From positions 1-64,000 of the forward strand of contig NZ_JPOS01000026.1 in the NCBI RefSeq assembly GCF_000759025.1: a stretch of 64,000 nucleotides of DNA, in the 5' to 3' direction. A program made the translations under genes and the position numbers. The stretch's first letter is position 1, and each line of letters opens with the position of its first letter. Shown here in pieces: positions 34,590 to 43,745 of the stretch. The DNA is from Phaeodactylibacter xiamenensis (lineage in GTDB: Bacteria > Bacteroidota > Bacteroidia > Chitinophagales > Saprospiraceae). Under the pieces are notes generated by a model. The model was not told the DNA's origin. It saw only the letters and a program-made list of their open reading frames with translations, and did not search any database.

Positions 34590-34925
34590 GCCCATAACGG
34601 ACAAACCTATGAAATTACCGGTCCACGGGCAATAACCTTCCGGGCCGCGGTCCGGGAGATTGAAGCAGCTACCGGCAAGTCCATCGTTTACCGGGCGGTT
34701 TCCCTACAGGACTATAAGGCATCGATGGAGGCTGCGGGCCTGCCCGGCGACTACGTGTGGCTGATCGACTACCTTTTCCGCGAAGTGCTCAGTGTACCGG
34801 CCAATCAGGACGTCACCCGCGATGTGGAGCGCGTGCTCGGGTGCCGGGCGACCGACTTTACCGCTTATGCGCAAAAAACTGCGGCAAGTGGGATTTGGGG
34901 GGAAACTGTCCCACAATCGGTTTAA
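34590..34925 (+). pseudogene. C-terminal fragment of an NmrA-like NAD(P)-binding protein
   Basis: The plus-strand frame reads HNGQTYEITGPRAITFRAAV, then REIEAATGKSIVYRAVS, GLPGDYVWLIDYLFREVL and TDFTAYAQKTAASGIWGE. This is the C-terminal ~105 residues of NmrA/SDR-a5 type oxidoreductases, the part after the Rossmann fold. The whole N-terminal domain with the dinucleotide-binding motif is missing. Homology starts abruptly beside the start of the leftward lipoprotein gene. The fragment is non-functional and marks an insertion or deletion edge. Confidence 0.65.
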
Positions 34926-34985
34926 TACGTGGAAATGCAAGGCTGAAGGGTTATTTTCAGCCTTGCCAACCAACTCCTTATCCTT

Positions 34986-35447
34986 ATGGACCAGCCTGTT
35001 TTCCGAAGCGCAACCCGCATAGACGTAGCCGCCATCGTCCGTCTGCTTGCCGATGATAAACTTGGGCAGCAACGCGAAGACTATCGTGACCCCTTGCCGG
35101 AAGCTTATTATGAAGCCTTCAATCGTATCGATCGGGACCCCAATCAGGAGCTTGTGGTAGTGGAGCTTAATGAGCAGGTTATCGGCACACTACAGTTGTC
35201 GTTTATTCCTTATCTGACCTATCAGGGAGGGATTCGCGCCCAGATCGAGGCGGTCAGGATTCATAAAGACCACCGGGGAGCAGGCCTGGGCAAAACCATG
35301 ATGAAATGGGCGATAGAGCGGGCCCGTGCAAAAGGAGCCCACGTCCTGCAGCTGACTACCGATAAGAAACGGCCGGATGCCCTGCTGTTTTATGAGCGCC
35401 TGGGTTTTGTGGCTTCTCATGAGGGGATGAAATTTCATTTGTACTAG
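34986..35447 (+). CDS. GNAT-family N-acetyltransferase
   Basis: A 153-aa single-domain acetyltransferase. The acetyl-CoA binding signature is clear: IEAVRIHKDHRGAGLGKTMM (R/Q-x-x-G-x-G/A pattern as RGAGLG), preceded by strand VIGTLQLSFIPYLTYQGG and followed by GAHVLQLTTDKKRPDALLFYERLGF. This is the subfamily often annotated as aminoglycoside-like or PhnO/YjaB-type acetyltransferases; the substrate cannot be read from sequence. Start ATG 34986. It stands alone, transcribed rightward after the NmrA fragment. Confidence 0.88.
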   Translation: MDQPVFRSATRIDVAAIVRLLADDKLGQQREDYRDPLPEAYYEAFNRIDRDPNQELVVVELNEQVIGTLQLSFIPYLTYQGGIRAQIEAVRIHKDHRGAGLGKTMMKWAIERARAKGAHVLQLTTDKKRPDALLFYERLGFVASHEGMKFHLY

Positions 35448-35579
35448 GTTATGGGTGCATCCGTATTCATTCAAAAGGCTACTTTGACCGCTGTGGGGCT
35501 TACCGTTCCTTAATTACGAGGTAGATGGTGTAGCCCTGATGCCCCCCAACCATCAAAAGCTGCTCCGCCTGGGAACTGC

Positions 35580-36326
35580 CTAATCAGGGTACCGATCCGA
35601 TGCGTACCGGTACTGATGGTAGCCCTGCCCAAGGTGGTCTCCGACAATATTGAAGTAGCAGTCGCCTGATTCGCCAAAGGGAGTAATTACAAGAGGCGTA
35701 TCGAGGGTAAGGTACTGAAGTGTAAACCCTTCGGGCAGCTGGGCATTCAGGTTGGGCGGCCCGCTTTCCGTAGCGTGCATAGCGTAGGCGTTTCCACGGT
35801 TATCGGATAGTTGGTACAGGTCTTTTTCGTACCGCAGGACCTGACATTTTTTGATCGTTTTCACAACAAGGTGCCCGGGCTCCGGCCTGAGGATATCCGT
35901 TTTGGAGGGTATGAAATCCACAGCAAGCGGCTTGGCAAGTTCCACCCAGGAATACCCTTTGAATTCCCGGAAAATCAGGCAATTCTCCCCTTCGCAATTC
36001 ACCGGTGCGTTGGGCGACCGCAATAAAGCAGTTTGGTCGATCAGTACATGCCGGTCGATGTTTTTTGTCCAGGGATAACGGACTTTCATCTCACTCCACA
36101 CTTCAGGCGGTATGGGCCTTGCACCTCCGCTGAGCAACACGACCTGTTCCTTCAGGTTGATCAGCTCTTTGGCAAGGCCAGGCTTTTTCCAATCAATATT
36201 TGCGGGAGCCTCTAAAGCGGGTGTGGTGGGGTAAGAGAGGTTGGCTTCTGTGGCAGAAGGCAGGCTACAGCTGCTGAGCAGGAAAAGGGTAGCCCAAAAG
36301 GTTAAGAACCGGTGAAATGCAATCAT
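35580..36326 (-). CDS. Hypothetical lipoprotein (248 aa)
   Basis: The N-terminus has a lipoprotein signal (FLTFWATLFLLSSC, lipobox LSSC at residues 17-20). The mature part has no motif I recognise; it has mixed strands, paired cysteines (NCEGENC) and a C-terminal DHLGQGYHQYRYA. The protein is presumably anchored in the outer or inner membrane. It is divergent from the T9SS-exported protein gene at 36488, with an AT-rich gap carrying the likely promoters of both. Not part of the mobile DNA by codon style. Confidence 0.65.
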   Translation of the reverse strand: MIAFHRFLTFWATLFLLSSCSLPSATEANLSYPTTPALEAPANIDWKKPGLAKELINLKEQVVLLSGGARPIPPEVWSEMKVRYPWTKNIDRHVLIDQTALLRSPNAPVNCEGENCLIFREFKGYSWVELAKPLAVDFIPSKTDILRPEPGHLVVKTIKKCQVLRYEKDLYQLSDNRGNAYAMHATESGPPNLNAQLPEGFTLQYLTLDTPLVITPFGESGDCYFNIVGDHLGQGYHQYRYASDRYPD

Positions 36327-36487
36327 TGGGATAGTTCGTAAAGGTTAGGTGGTCTTCAAATTTTTTGTTTACATCTTACAGTAAAATTAAGCATACTTTT
36401 GGCATAGGTACGCAGTCCTGCCGATCTGAATTTTGATCTGCTTTCTCTCTGGTCAAAGATTAAACCCTACTCCTCTGGGAATGTCAA

Positions 36488-38251
36488 ATGGCACAAATAT
36501 CATCAAGCATGAAAGCAAGTGTATTTTACCTTTTTTTGTTCTGCTTTATGGAGGCTGCACATGCGCAAACCAGCTTTTGTCCCAATGACCCGCCCCTGAA
36601 TCCATGGCTGGCAGATTCCCCCTATCCCATTTACCACAGGAACAGCTATGCGCAGGCCTCAACCTGCATTACAGGGGTATTGCCACAAGATAGTGTCGCC
36701 GTCCGAATGAGAAGAGATATTACGGGAGGTACCTCTCCATGGATCTATTTGTCCGAGGAGTACCCCGGCGGAGTCAGGACCATTCTCTACTCCAACTCAA
36801 CGCATATTTTCAAATTCATTGATGATGGCACAGCACTGTTAGCGGTCGATAGCTTCCGGCTTGATTTCAATACCCTGACGTCGAATGGCTATAATCACCT
36901 GCTCAGCAAAAACAGGATTTGGTTCTCCTACGAACCCACCTATGATCCGGCAGATAACCGCTACTCCCGCTTATTTAAATTTTCTGATGCGGATACCACG
37001 GACCCGTATTCGCCAATTGTGGCGTTGGACACGCTGGACTTCGGAGACTATGGGATTAACCGGGTGAATATGTACAACCTTAATTACAATGGCGAAATTA
37101 TCTGGTATTCAGAAGAAGACGAAGTCAACAACATAGCCTACGCTGGTGTCATTGACCAGGATTTCAATATGCTCGACACCTTGGTCTTTGCCCGCCTGCC
37201 TAATGAAAGGATCAACCACAATTCTATTTCCGTTGACGAGAATAACACCTTCTACATCGTCACTTCGCACCGCCTGATTGCATTTGAATGGGATGGTACG
37301 GAACTGGTCATCGGGTGGGAAGCCCCTTATGATTTTGTGCATGACGGACCGACCGGGAACTTCGCATACGGAAGCGGGACCACCCCCACCTTGATCGGCT
37401 GGGGAGCAGGGAATGACAAACTCGTCGTCGTTGCTGATGGCCATGCCAATAATAACTTAGTCGCTTTCTGGCGGGACCTCCCTGCCGGATGGACGGGGGT
37501 TCCGGGTATGCCGGTTCGTTTTGCCGACTCCATTGCCATTCCCAACGCACAGTCCTTTAGCAATTTATTTCAGTCGATTGAAAACTCCCCTACTGCGTAT
37601 GGGTATGATGTCGCCATAGCCCAGTTTAATGGTTTTCTGGGTTATGATTGCAACAATTTCAAAGGGGTCTCGAAATTCAGATGGGATACTACCGCTAATG
37701 CATTCAATCTGGAGTGGACCAATAGCAGCGTCAATATGAACGGCGTGCTGGCCTATTCTTCTGGCAGCAACTTAGTCTACGGAACAGGGAAGGAAACGGA
37801 CTGCATTTATTACTACTACGGATTGAACTGGGAGAATGGAGCCCTCGAACTGAGCATTCCGCTGGGGCCTGAAGAAGACTTTCCTGATGACCCACTCTAC
37901 GATCAGGGCGTTAACCACGTTATTGATGAAGACGGCAGTATTTATTATTCGGGGTCAAGGTCATTGGTTAAGCTGCAGCGGTTCCCCCGATTGACTTCCG
38001 TCAAAGGGGCAGAACGGGCTGCACCGGAATTTATCGTTTATCCGAACCCGGCCGGGAACACGGCATGGGTTGACGGCATATCCCTGGAGGGAAATGCGTA
38101 TCGGATATTCTCTGCTGAGGGGCGCTGCCTGAAGCAGGCCACAATCGTCAACCAGCGTATCGACTTGTCCGGAGTACCGGATGGATTGGTGTTTGTACAG
38201 TTGATTGTTGACGGGCAGTTCGTGACGAAAAAAATAATAAAGTCCCGTTAG
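36488..38251 (+). CDS. Secreted protein with type IX secretion C-terminal sorting domain
   Basis: A 587-aa exported protein. It has a signal peptide (SVFYLFLFCFMEAAHAQ), a long beta-rich body with repeated strand/turn units (for example NNTFYIVTSHRLIAFEWDG and GNDKLVVVADGHANNNL) suggesting a beta-propeller-like fold, and a ~80-residue C-terminal sorting domain: FIVYPNPAGNTAWVDG...GLVFVQLIVDGQFVTKKIIK. That tail directs proteins through the Bacteroidota type IX secretion system to the surface. The catalytic or binding role of the body is unknown. ATG 36488 or the second Met at 36509, which gives a more standard signal peptide. Confidence 0.85.
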   Translation: MAQISSSMKASVFYLFLFCFMEAAHAQTSFCPNDPPLNPWLADSPYPIYHRNSYAQASTCITGVLPQDSVAVRMRRDITGGTSPWIYLSEEYPGGVRTILYSNSTHIFKFIDDGTALLAVDSFRLDFNTLTSNGYNHLLSKNRIWFSYEPTYDPADNRYSRLFKFSDADTTDPYSPIVALDTLDFGDYGINRVNMYNLNYNGEIIWYSEEDEVNNIAYAGVIDQDFNMLDTLVFARLPNERINHNSISVDENNTFYIVTSHRLIAFEWDGTELVIGWEAPYDFVHDGPTGNFAYGSGTTPTLIGWGAGNDKLVVVADGHANNNLVAFWRDLPAGWTGVPGMPVRFADSIAIPNAQSFSNLFQSIENSPTAYGYDVAIAQFNGFLGYDCNNFKGVSKFRWDTTANAFNLEWTNSSVNMNGVLAYSSGSNLVYGTGKETDCIYYYYGLNWENGALELSIPLGPEEDFPDDPLYDQGVNHVIDEDGSIYYSGSRSLVKLQRFPRLTSVKGAERAAPEFIVYPNPAGNTAWVDGISLEGNAYRIFSAEGRCLKQATIVNQRIDLSGVPDGLVFVQLIVDGQFVTKKIIKSR

Positions 38252-38350
38252 GAGTAAGTCATACACTCTTTATTACATGAAATTTGCCCGGACAGCTCTG
38301 CCGCCGGAATCCGGATTTAAAAAATTTTGATTGCATCAGAGCCTGATGTC

Positions 38351-39304
38351 TCACAACAGCCCTTCCATCGACTGCTTCAGCACAGAGGCAGAATGGTGCA
38401 GCGCCTGTTGTTCCTCCTTGCTCAGGTTGGCTACGAGGACTTTCTCAATGCCGTCTTTGGAGACCAGGCAGGGCACGCTGAGGCAGATGTCATTTAAGCC
38501 GTACTCTCCCTTCAGCTTAACGGAAACGGTGAGTATGCTGTGGCTGTCGCGCAGAATGGCTTTCACAATGCGCACGAGGGCCTGCCCGACGGCAAAGTTG
38601 GTCGCGCCCTTGTAGTCGATAATGTGGTAGGCAGAGTTTTTGACCGCCTCGAAGATGCTGCGGCTACGTTCCGGCCAGTGCTCCTGCAGCCCGTTAGACT
38701 GTACATATTGTTGAATGGATACGCCGCCCAGGTTGGTCAGCGACCAGGCCGGGAATTCACTGTCGCCGTGCTCGCCAAGAATATAGGCATGCACGCTCTT
38801 GACATCCACCCCCATTTCCTGACTGATGAAGTAGCGGAACCGGGCACTGTCCAGTACGGTGCCGGAGCCAAAAATATGGCTGCGCGACCAACGCGAATGG
38901 TTGAGCGCCACCTGCGTCAGTACATCCACCGGATTGGTGACGATGACTACGATGGCGCGGGACTGCTGCTCAATGATGTCATCCATAATGCCCTCGATGA
39001 TACTGGCGTTGCGCTTTAGTAAATCCAGACGGGTCTCGCCGGAGCGCTGGGCGCTGCCCGCTGTGATGACAATGACGTTCGCATCGCTGTAGTCAGTGGC
39101 ATCTCCCACTTCAATGGATAAAGACGGGTAGAAAGGCAGCCCGTGAGAGAGGTCGGCCACTTGCCCCTCTGCCAGGTTCTGGTTTTGATCAATCAGAGAG
39201 ATATTGCTGGCAGCACCACTTTGTGCCAGTGCGTAGGCAAAGGTAGCCCCAACGGCACCGGCACCAACGATAACAACCTTGCGGGGGGAAGATGGGGTAG
39301 GCAT
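38351..39304 (-). CDS. ldh: L-lactate dehydrogenase
   Basis: NAD-dependent oxidoreductase interconverting pyruvate and L-lactate, about 317 aa from ATG 39304 (a TTG-initiated 8-residue extension is possible). Seen: Rossmann motif IVGAGAVGATFAYAL, DLSHG, the active-site loop SAQRSGETRLDLL, where Gln before the Arg marks lactate rather than malate specificity, VTNPVDVLT, the substrate-binding Arg region SGTVLDSARFR, and catalytic His in GEHGDSEFPAW. Length is normal. A single gene, leftward, with a beta-glucosidase gene upstream on the same strand, 180 bases away. Confidence 0.92.
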   Translation of the reverse strand: MPTPSSPRKVVIVGAGAVGATFAYALAQSGAASNISLIDQNQNLAEGQVADLSHGLPFYPSLSIEVGDATDYSDANVIVITAGSAQRSGETRLDLLKRNASIIEGIMDDIIEQQSRAIVVIVTNPVDVLTQVALNHSRWSRSHIFGSGTVLDSARFRYFISQEMGVDVKSVHAYILGEHGDSEFPAWSLTNLGGVSIQQYVQSNGLQEHWPERSRSIFEAVKNSAYHIIDYKGATNFAVGQALVRIVKAILRDSHSILTVSVKLKGEYGLNDICLSVPCLVSKDGIEKVLVANLSKEEQQALHHSASVLKQSMEGLL

Positions 39305-39483
39305 ATACTTAGGTTTAGGTATAAGCAAACAAAACCAGGGAACGTCACTAATGTTCAGGTATGCTGCGCAAACATCGCTGGCCTGGACCCGGGGTTATAG
39401 TCAACTCCATCTGTGGCAGCCCGCTTTTTGCACAACCAAATACGATAGTATTACTGAATGCCCCTGGGGTAGTATGGCCTCTG

Positions 39484-41901
39484 TTACAATTCGACCTTGG
39501 CTTCCAGTCGGATATCTCTGGAAGAAGCGCCCACTCTGAGCTGATAAATGCCGTTTTGCAGTGTCCACTTCCGCTGTTGTTCATCCCAATACCGCAGATC
39601 TGCTACCGGGACATGGAACTTAAGCATAGTTGTTGCTCCGGGTTCCAGTTCCGGTGTTTTGGCGAAAGCCTTTAGCTCCTGCGGGGGGTGCTCTGTCCCG
39701 GATTCAGGGCGGGATACGTAAACCTGGACTACATCCTGCCCAGGCTGTGCACCAGTATTTTGCACTTCAACCGTCACAAGGATGGTGTCTGCCCCTGTTT
39801 CAACTTCCAGATTACTGTAGGCAAACTGAGTATATGAAAGCCCGTAGCCAAAAGGATAAGACACCTGGAGGCCCGCTTTGTCAAAGTGCCGGTAGCCAAC
39901 AAAGATACCTTCTTCGTAGCGGGTGAAGTCCCGGTTGCGTACTTGTTCTGCTTTCGGCTTGATTGCTTCCCCCATCAGCAGGTTAAGGAAATTAATGGGC
40001 TCTCCCTCTAGCGGGAAATTGGCATTAGAGGCATGATCAGATAGCTGTACCGGGAAGGTCATCGGCAGCTTGCCACTTGGGTTAACCCTGCCACTCAGCA
40101 CGTCAGCTGCGGCATGCCCGCCTTCCTGCCCGCCCTGCCAGGCCAGCAAAATAGCATCCGGTCGGCTTTTCCACGAGGCCGTCTCAATGACGCCACCTAC
40201 ATTAAGAACCACTATCAGGGGCTTATCAGCGGACTGGAAAGCGTTGCAGGCGCGTTCGAGGAGCGATTGCTCCTGGGCGGAAAGAAGGAAGTCGTCTTCT
40301 TCCACCCGGTCTCCCCCTTCACCACTGTTGCGCCCAATGGTGAGGATTCCAACATCGGCTTCTGCGGCTACTTTTTCTAGCTGGGTATCGGTGTAGTCTA
40401 TTTCGGGTGGGTCATAAGGCTGCGTCATGGCCTGAAGGCCTTCTGGTTTGACAAACTCAGCGGTATGTGCTGCCTTGTGATCTTCAAACCACTGCCGGGC
40501 AGTGGCATTGATAGCAAAACCTGCTGCTTTCAGCCCGGCTTCCAATGCTACAGTATAGGCCTCATTGACATCGCCCGACCCCGTGCCGCCAGCGATAAAG
40601 TCATAGGAAGTTACCCCCAAAAGGGCAATTTCCTGTTCCTGTTGCAAAGGCAAGGCTCCTTCATTCCTGAGCAGGACCATACCTTCTGCTGCAGACCGTC
40701 TCGCAATGCTGGCGTGTGCTTCAAGGTCAGGGTTGTTTTGGTAAGCATAGCCTTCCATCTTCCGTGATTGCAGGATGAGTTTGAGTATGCGCCGGGCGGC
40801 GTTGTCTATGGCAGCCTGTGGCAGTTCACCATTTTCGTAGCCCCTTTGCAGGGCTTTCCATTGCTTTTTGGTGCCCGGCTCCAGCAAATCATTACCAGCC
40901 TTTATTTGAGCCACCGCATCGCGCCCGCCAAACCAGTCAGACATTACAATGCCTTCAAAGCCCCAGTCCTCCCGAAGTACATCGGTAAGCAAATAGGGGC
41001 TTTGGGAGGCGAAGGCGCCATTGACCTGGTTATAGGAAGACATAATCGTCCAGGGCTGGGCTTCCTTCACAATGATCTCAAAACCTTTCAGGTAGATTTC
41101 CCGAAGCGCACGCTCCGGTACGATGGCATTATTCAGGTGGCGGTCCGTCTCCTGATTGTTGGCGACAAAATGCTTGACTGAAGTGCCTATGCCGTTGGAC
41201 TCAATACCGTTGACCATTGCCGCGCCCATTTTGCCGGTCAGTAGGGGGTCTTCAGCGTAATACTCAAAATTGCGCCCGCAAAATGGATGGCGGTGGATAT
41301 TAGCTCCCGGTCCCAAAATCACATCAATGCCATATTCCAGTGCTTCATTGCCCATCGCCTCTCCTACACGATGCACCAGATCGGTATTCCAGGTGGAGGC
41401 CAGCATCGTAGCAATCGGAAATGCCGTACAGTAGTAAGTGCGGTCTTCTCCTTCGCGTACAGGCTGAATCCTCAAACCGGCAGGTCCGTCAGACAGGTAG
41501 AGGGTAGGAAGCCCCAGGCGCGGCGTCGGTACAATGGTGCCCACAGCGCCGGGAATGCCATCGCCTGCTTCGGTTAAACCAAGCCCGGATGCCATGCCTG
41601 ACCCTTTGAGCAGATGGATCTTTTCCTCTGTAGTCATTTTGTCCAGGAGATCATCTGCCCGGGTCTCCAGCGGTAAACGATCATCTTCGTAGGGGTCGAG
41701 CTCCCCGTTGCTGTTGCGGTCCACGAAAGTATAGCCATTGACCGTAAGGGTGGACAGCGCTGCAAGCTCGGGATACTCCTGTTCGAAATACAGAAAGTTG
41801 GAACGAAGATAGAGCCACCCGCCCAGTGCTGCCATAAGCGCAAGCAGGAGCAGGCTACCCAGCCCGATCAATAGGATTTTGAGCCACTTTTTCATAATCA
41901 T
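39484..41901 (-). CDS. GH3-family beta-glucosidase, membrane-anchored
   Basis: An 805-aa glycoside hydrolase of family 3. An N-terminal transmembrane anchor (ILLIGLGSLLLLALMAALGGWLY) is followed by an EF-hand-like FVDRNSNGELDPYEDD. The TIM-barrel domain has KHFVANNQE and the catalytic nucleophile Asp322 in MSDWFGG. Next are the alpha/beta sandwich domain (GVTSYDFIAGGTGSG, RNSGEGGDRVEEDD with the likely acid/base Glu) and a C-terminal fibronectin III-like domain (VEVQNTGAQPGQDVVQVY). It releases glucose or related sugars from beta-glycosides, probably in the periplasm or at the cell surface. Complete, with no sign of transfer. Confidence 0.92.
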   Translation of the reverse strand: MIMKKWLKILLIGLGSLLLLALMAALGGWLYLRSNFLYFEQEYPELAALSTLTVNGYTFVDRNSNGELDPYEDDRLPLETRADDLLDKMTTEEKIHLLKGSGMASGLGLTEAGDGIPGAVGTIVPTPRLGLPTLYLSDGPAGLRIQPVREGEDRTYYCTAFPIATMLASTWNTDLVHRVGEAMGNEALEYGIDVILGPGANIHRHPFCGRNFEYYAEDPLLTGKMGAAMVNGIESNGIGTSVKHFVANNQETDRHLNNAIVPERALREIYLKGFEIIVKEAQPWTIMSSYNQVNGAFASQSPYLLTDVLREDWGFEGIVMSDWFGGRDAVAQIKAGNDLLEPGTKKQWKALQRGYENGELPQAAIDNAARRILKLILQSRKMEGYAYQNNPDLEAHASIARRSAAEGMVLLRNEGALPLQQEQEIALLGVTSYDFIAGGTGSGDVNEAYTVALEAGLKAAGFAINATARQWFEDHKAAHTAEFVKPEGLQAMTQPYDPPEIDYTDTQLEKVAAEADVGILTIGRNSGEGGDRVEEDDFLLSAQEQSLLERACNAFQSADKPLIVVLNVGGVIETASWKSRPDAILLAWQGGQEGGHAAADVLSGRVNPSGKLPMTFPVQLSDHASNANFPLEGEPINFLNLLMGEAIKPKAEQVRNRDFTRYEEGIFVGYRHFDKAGLQVSYPFGYGLSYTQFAYSNLEVETGADTILVTVEVQNTGAQPGQDVVQVYVSRPESGTEHPPQELKAFAKTPELEPGATTMLKFHVPVADLRYWDEQQRKWTLQNGIYQLRVGASSRDIRLEAKVEL

Positions 41902-42061
41902 TCAGAAATTACTGAAGCGAAAAGTTACGTAATCTATTGGTTTTGCCACCATACTCTGCTGCATTTTGCTACCGTCAGCCGGGAAAAGCTTAACAAAAAA
42001 TTAGCCTCCCCCGCTCCCAGTACATCAGAATTCCGCTTTTCTTTGCAAAAAATATCAAGCC

Positions 42062-42760
42062 ATGGTGGTACTGACCATTTTGGGGTGGGCGGTATTAGGG
42101 TTTCTTCTTTTCGTCGCCCTGTACAGCCTCATCGGCCTTCTGTGCTTCACCATTCCCGTCAACCGGCGGTTCCGGAATGTAAGGCGGGACGTGGAAATCT
42201 TTGTGGTGTCCAATGGGGTGCACGTAGACTATATTGTGCCCAGCATTTCTCCGATTTTTAATTGGAAAAAGGTCTTGGACGACCGCCATTATGAAATACC
42301 TTTCACCGCAAACAGCTACCTCGGCATCGGCTGGGGCGACCGCGGGTTTTACCTGGAGGTCGACGAATGGGCCAACCTGAAGCCCAGCGTGGCGGCACGG
42401 GCCATGCTGATCCCTACGCCTACCCTCATGCACATTACTTCCCACCCGGAACTGCCCAAAGACCAAAAACGCCTGGAGCGCATTCACCTGAGTAATGCGC
42501 AGTACCTGCAGCTGTGCGACTATATTTGCAGCTACTTTGAGGAGAAAGATGGCAAGGTTGTCCACCTGCCGGGCAAAGGCTACACGGCTAATGACAACTT
42601 CTACGAGGCCCGGGGTTACTACCATGCCTTCGGTACTTGTAACTTCTGGATCAACCGGGGGCTGATTAGGATTGGAGTGCGGGCACCCATCTGGTCGCAC
42701 GGGGGCGCCGGAATCTTTTACCAGCTCAAAAAAGCCCTGCCGGAACCGTTACCGGCTTAA
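42062..42760 (+). CDS. DUF2459/TIGR02117-like membrane-anchored protein
   Basis: A 232-aa protein with one N-terminal transmembrane helix (ILGWAVLGFLLFVALYSLIGLL). The soluble domain is of the DUF2459 type: EIFVVSNGVHVDYIVP, SYLGIGWGDRGFYLE, THIT-like MHITSHPELP, and FGTCNFWINRGL near the end, with a conserved Asn-His and Cys. Function in the family is unknown; a papain-like or amidase-like fold has been suggested for relatives by pattern only. It is a complete single gene, the last ordinary chromosomal gene before the second mobile region. Confidence 0.75.
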   Translation: MVVLTILGWAVLGFLLFVALYSLIGLLCFTIPVNRRFRNVRRDVEIFVVSNGVHVDYIVPSISPIFNWKKVLDDRHYEIPFTANSYLGIGWGDRGFYLEVDEWANLKPSVAARAMLIPTPTLMHITSHPELPKDQKRLERIHLSNAQYLQLCDYICSYFEEKDGKVVHLPGKGYTANDNFYEARGYYHAFGTCNFWINRGLIRIGVRAPIWSHGGAGIFYQLKKALPEPLPA

Positions 42761-42840
42761 CGCATGCAATACCTGATTGTCATCCGGCTAACCAATAAAA
42801 AAAATCTCATTTTAAGTTGTCCTGTGCTTTTTTATACCGT

Positions 42841-42866
42841 GGATTCAAGTCGTGGATTCAAGTAAT
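42841..42866. repeat. Direct repeat GTGGATTCAAGT
   Basis: GTGGATTCAAGT occurs twice in tandem just downstream of the IS30-like transposase gene's stop side. It may be part of the element's end or a slipped duplication at its insertion point. Confidence 0.4.
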
Positions 42867-43643
42867 AAATGCAACAGCAAGCTGTTGGTCTAAAATTTGA
42901 GCCAACATTTCGTTAGGCGATAAAAAGCCAAACCGCTTTCTGGGCCTGTTATTTAAAGTCTGTACGACTTGCTGAATATGTTCTTTTTCAATGGTTGAAA
43001 AGTCCATGTTCTTCGGGAAATACTGCCGGACTAGCCCATTGAGGTTTTCATTGGCGCCGCGCTGCCAGCTGTGGTAAGGCAGCGCGAAATAAAAGTCAAT
43101 AGTGAGCTTTTCAGCGATATTCTGGTGCCGTGCAAACTCCTTTCCGTTGTCCGAAGTCATAGTGTGTATTAAAGGTATCCAATCCTGCAGTAATTCCACA
43201 GTTTTCTCTTCAATTCGTTCAGCCTCTTTCGACACTACCTTGTCCATGAACAGCATACCAGTAGACCTGTCGTTAATGGTCAATAGGGCTTGTTTGTGCC
43301 CCTTGCCGACTACCAGGTCAATTTCCAAGTCGCCAAAGCGCTCTTTGAGGTCAACGGCCTCAGGGCGGTGCTCAATGCCCACCCTGCCTGGGATTTGCCC
43401 TCTGCGCCCTTTTGCGTGCCCGCGTTTAGCATATCTCTTGCCCTTGGTGCGCAGGTACTGGTACAGTTTACTGCCCTTGCGCTTATCTTTCCAGATGTAT
43501 TGGTAGATCCGCTCGGTACTGACCATTTCGCGGCTAACAACGGATTTGTCCTTACCGATGAATTGCGCGATCTGCCCCTGGGATTTGCCGGCTTCCAGCC
43601 AAGCCTCTATTTTGTATCTTTGCTCAAGCGTTAATTGTGCCAT
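42858..43643 (-). CDS. IS30-family transposase with internal in-frame deletion
   Basis: About 261 aa, shorter than the usual ~320-340. The N-terminal HTH is present (TLEQRYKIEAWLEAGKSQGQ, then IAQFIGKDKSVVSRE). The sequence then jumps straight to MVSTERIYQYIWKDKRKG, missing the ~70-80 residue segment that normally lies between. The DDE core follows: DLEIDLVVGKGHK, TSDNGKEFARH and a Glu in WQRGANENLNGLVRQ. The junction reads SREMVSTER, around 43525. The frame is preserved, so a product could be made, but the second DNA-binding region is lost and activity is doubtful. Start ATG 43643. Confidence 0.8.
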   Translation of the reverse strand: MAQLTLEQRYKIEAWLEAGKSQGQIAQFIGKDKSVVSREMVSTERIYQYIWKDKRKGSKLYQYLRTKGKRYAKRGHAKGRRGQIPGRVGIEHRPEAVDLKERFGDLEIDLVVGKGHKQALLTINDRSTGMLFMDKVVSKEAERIEEKTVELLQDWIPLIHTMTSDNGKEFARHQNIAEKLTIDFYFALPYHSWQRGANENLNGLVRQYFPKNMDFSTIEKEHIQQVVQTLNNRPRKRFGFLSPNEMLAQILDQQLAVAFIT

Positions 43644-43711
43644 CTTATTTTGAGTATTGCAACCCAAAGATAGGATGACTTTTTTCGCCCGCTGAGCGGC
43701 TCCTGTTTTGC

Positions 43712-43745
43712 CACTAGCAGCCTGTCGGAGAACAGGCTGCTAGTG
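43712..43745. repeat. Perfect 14-bp hairpin at the IS1182 left end
   Basis: CACTAGCAGCCTGT (43712-43725), a 6-base loop, and its exact complement (43732-43745). The first arm overlaps the IS1182 terminal repeat. It may form as a hairpin, or it may reflect a nested end of a second related element. Confidence 0.6.
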
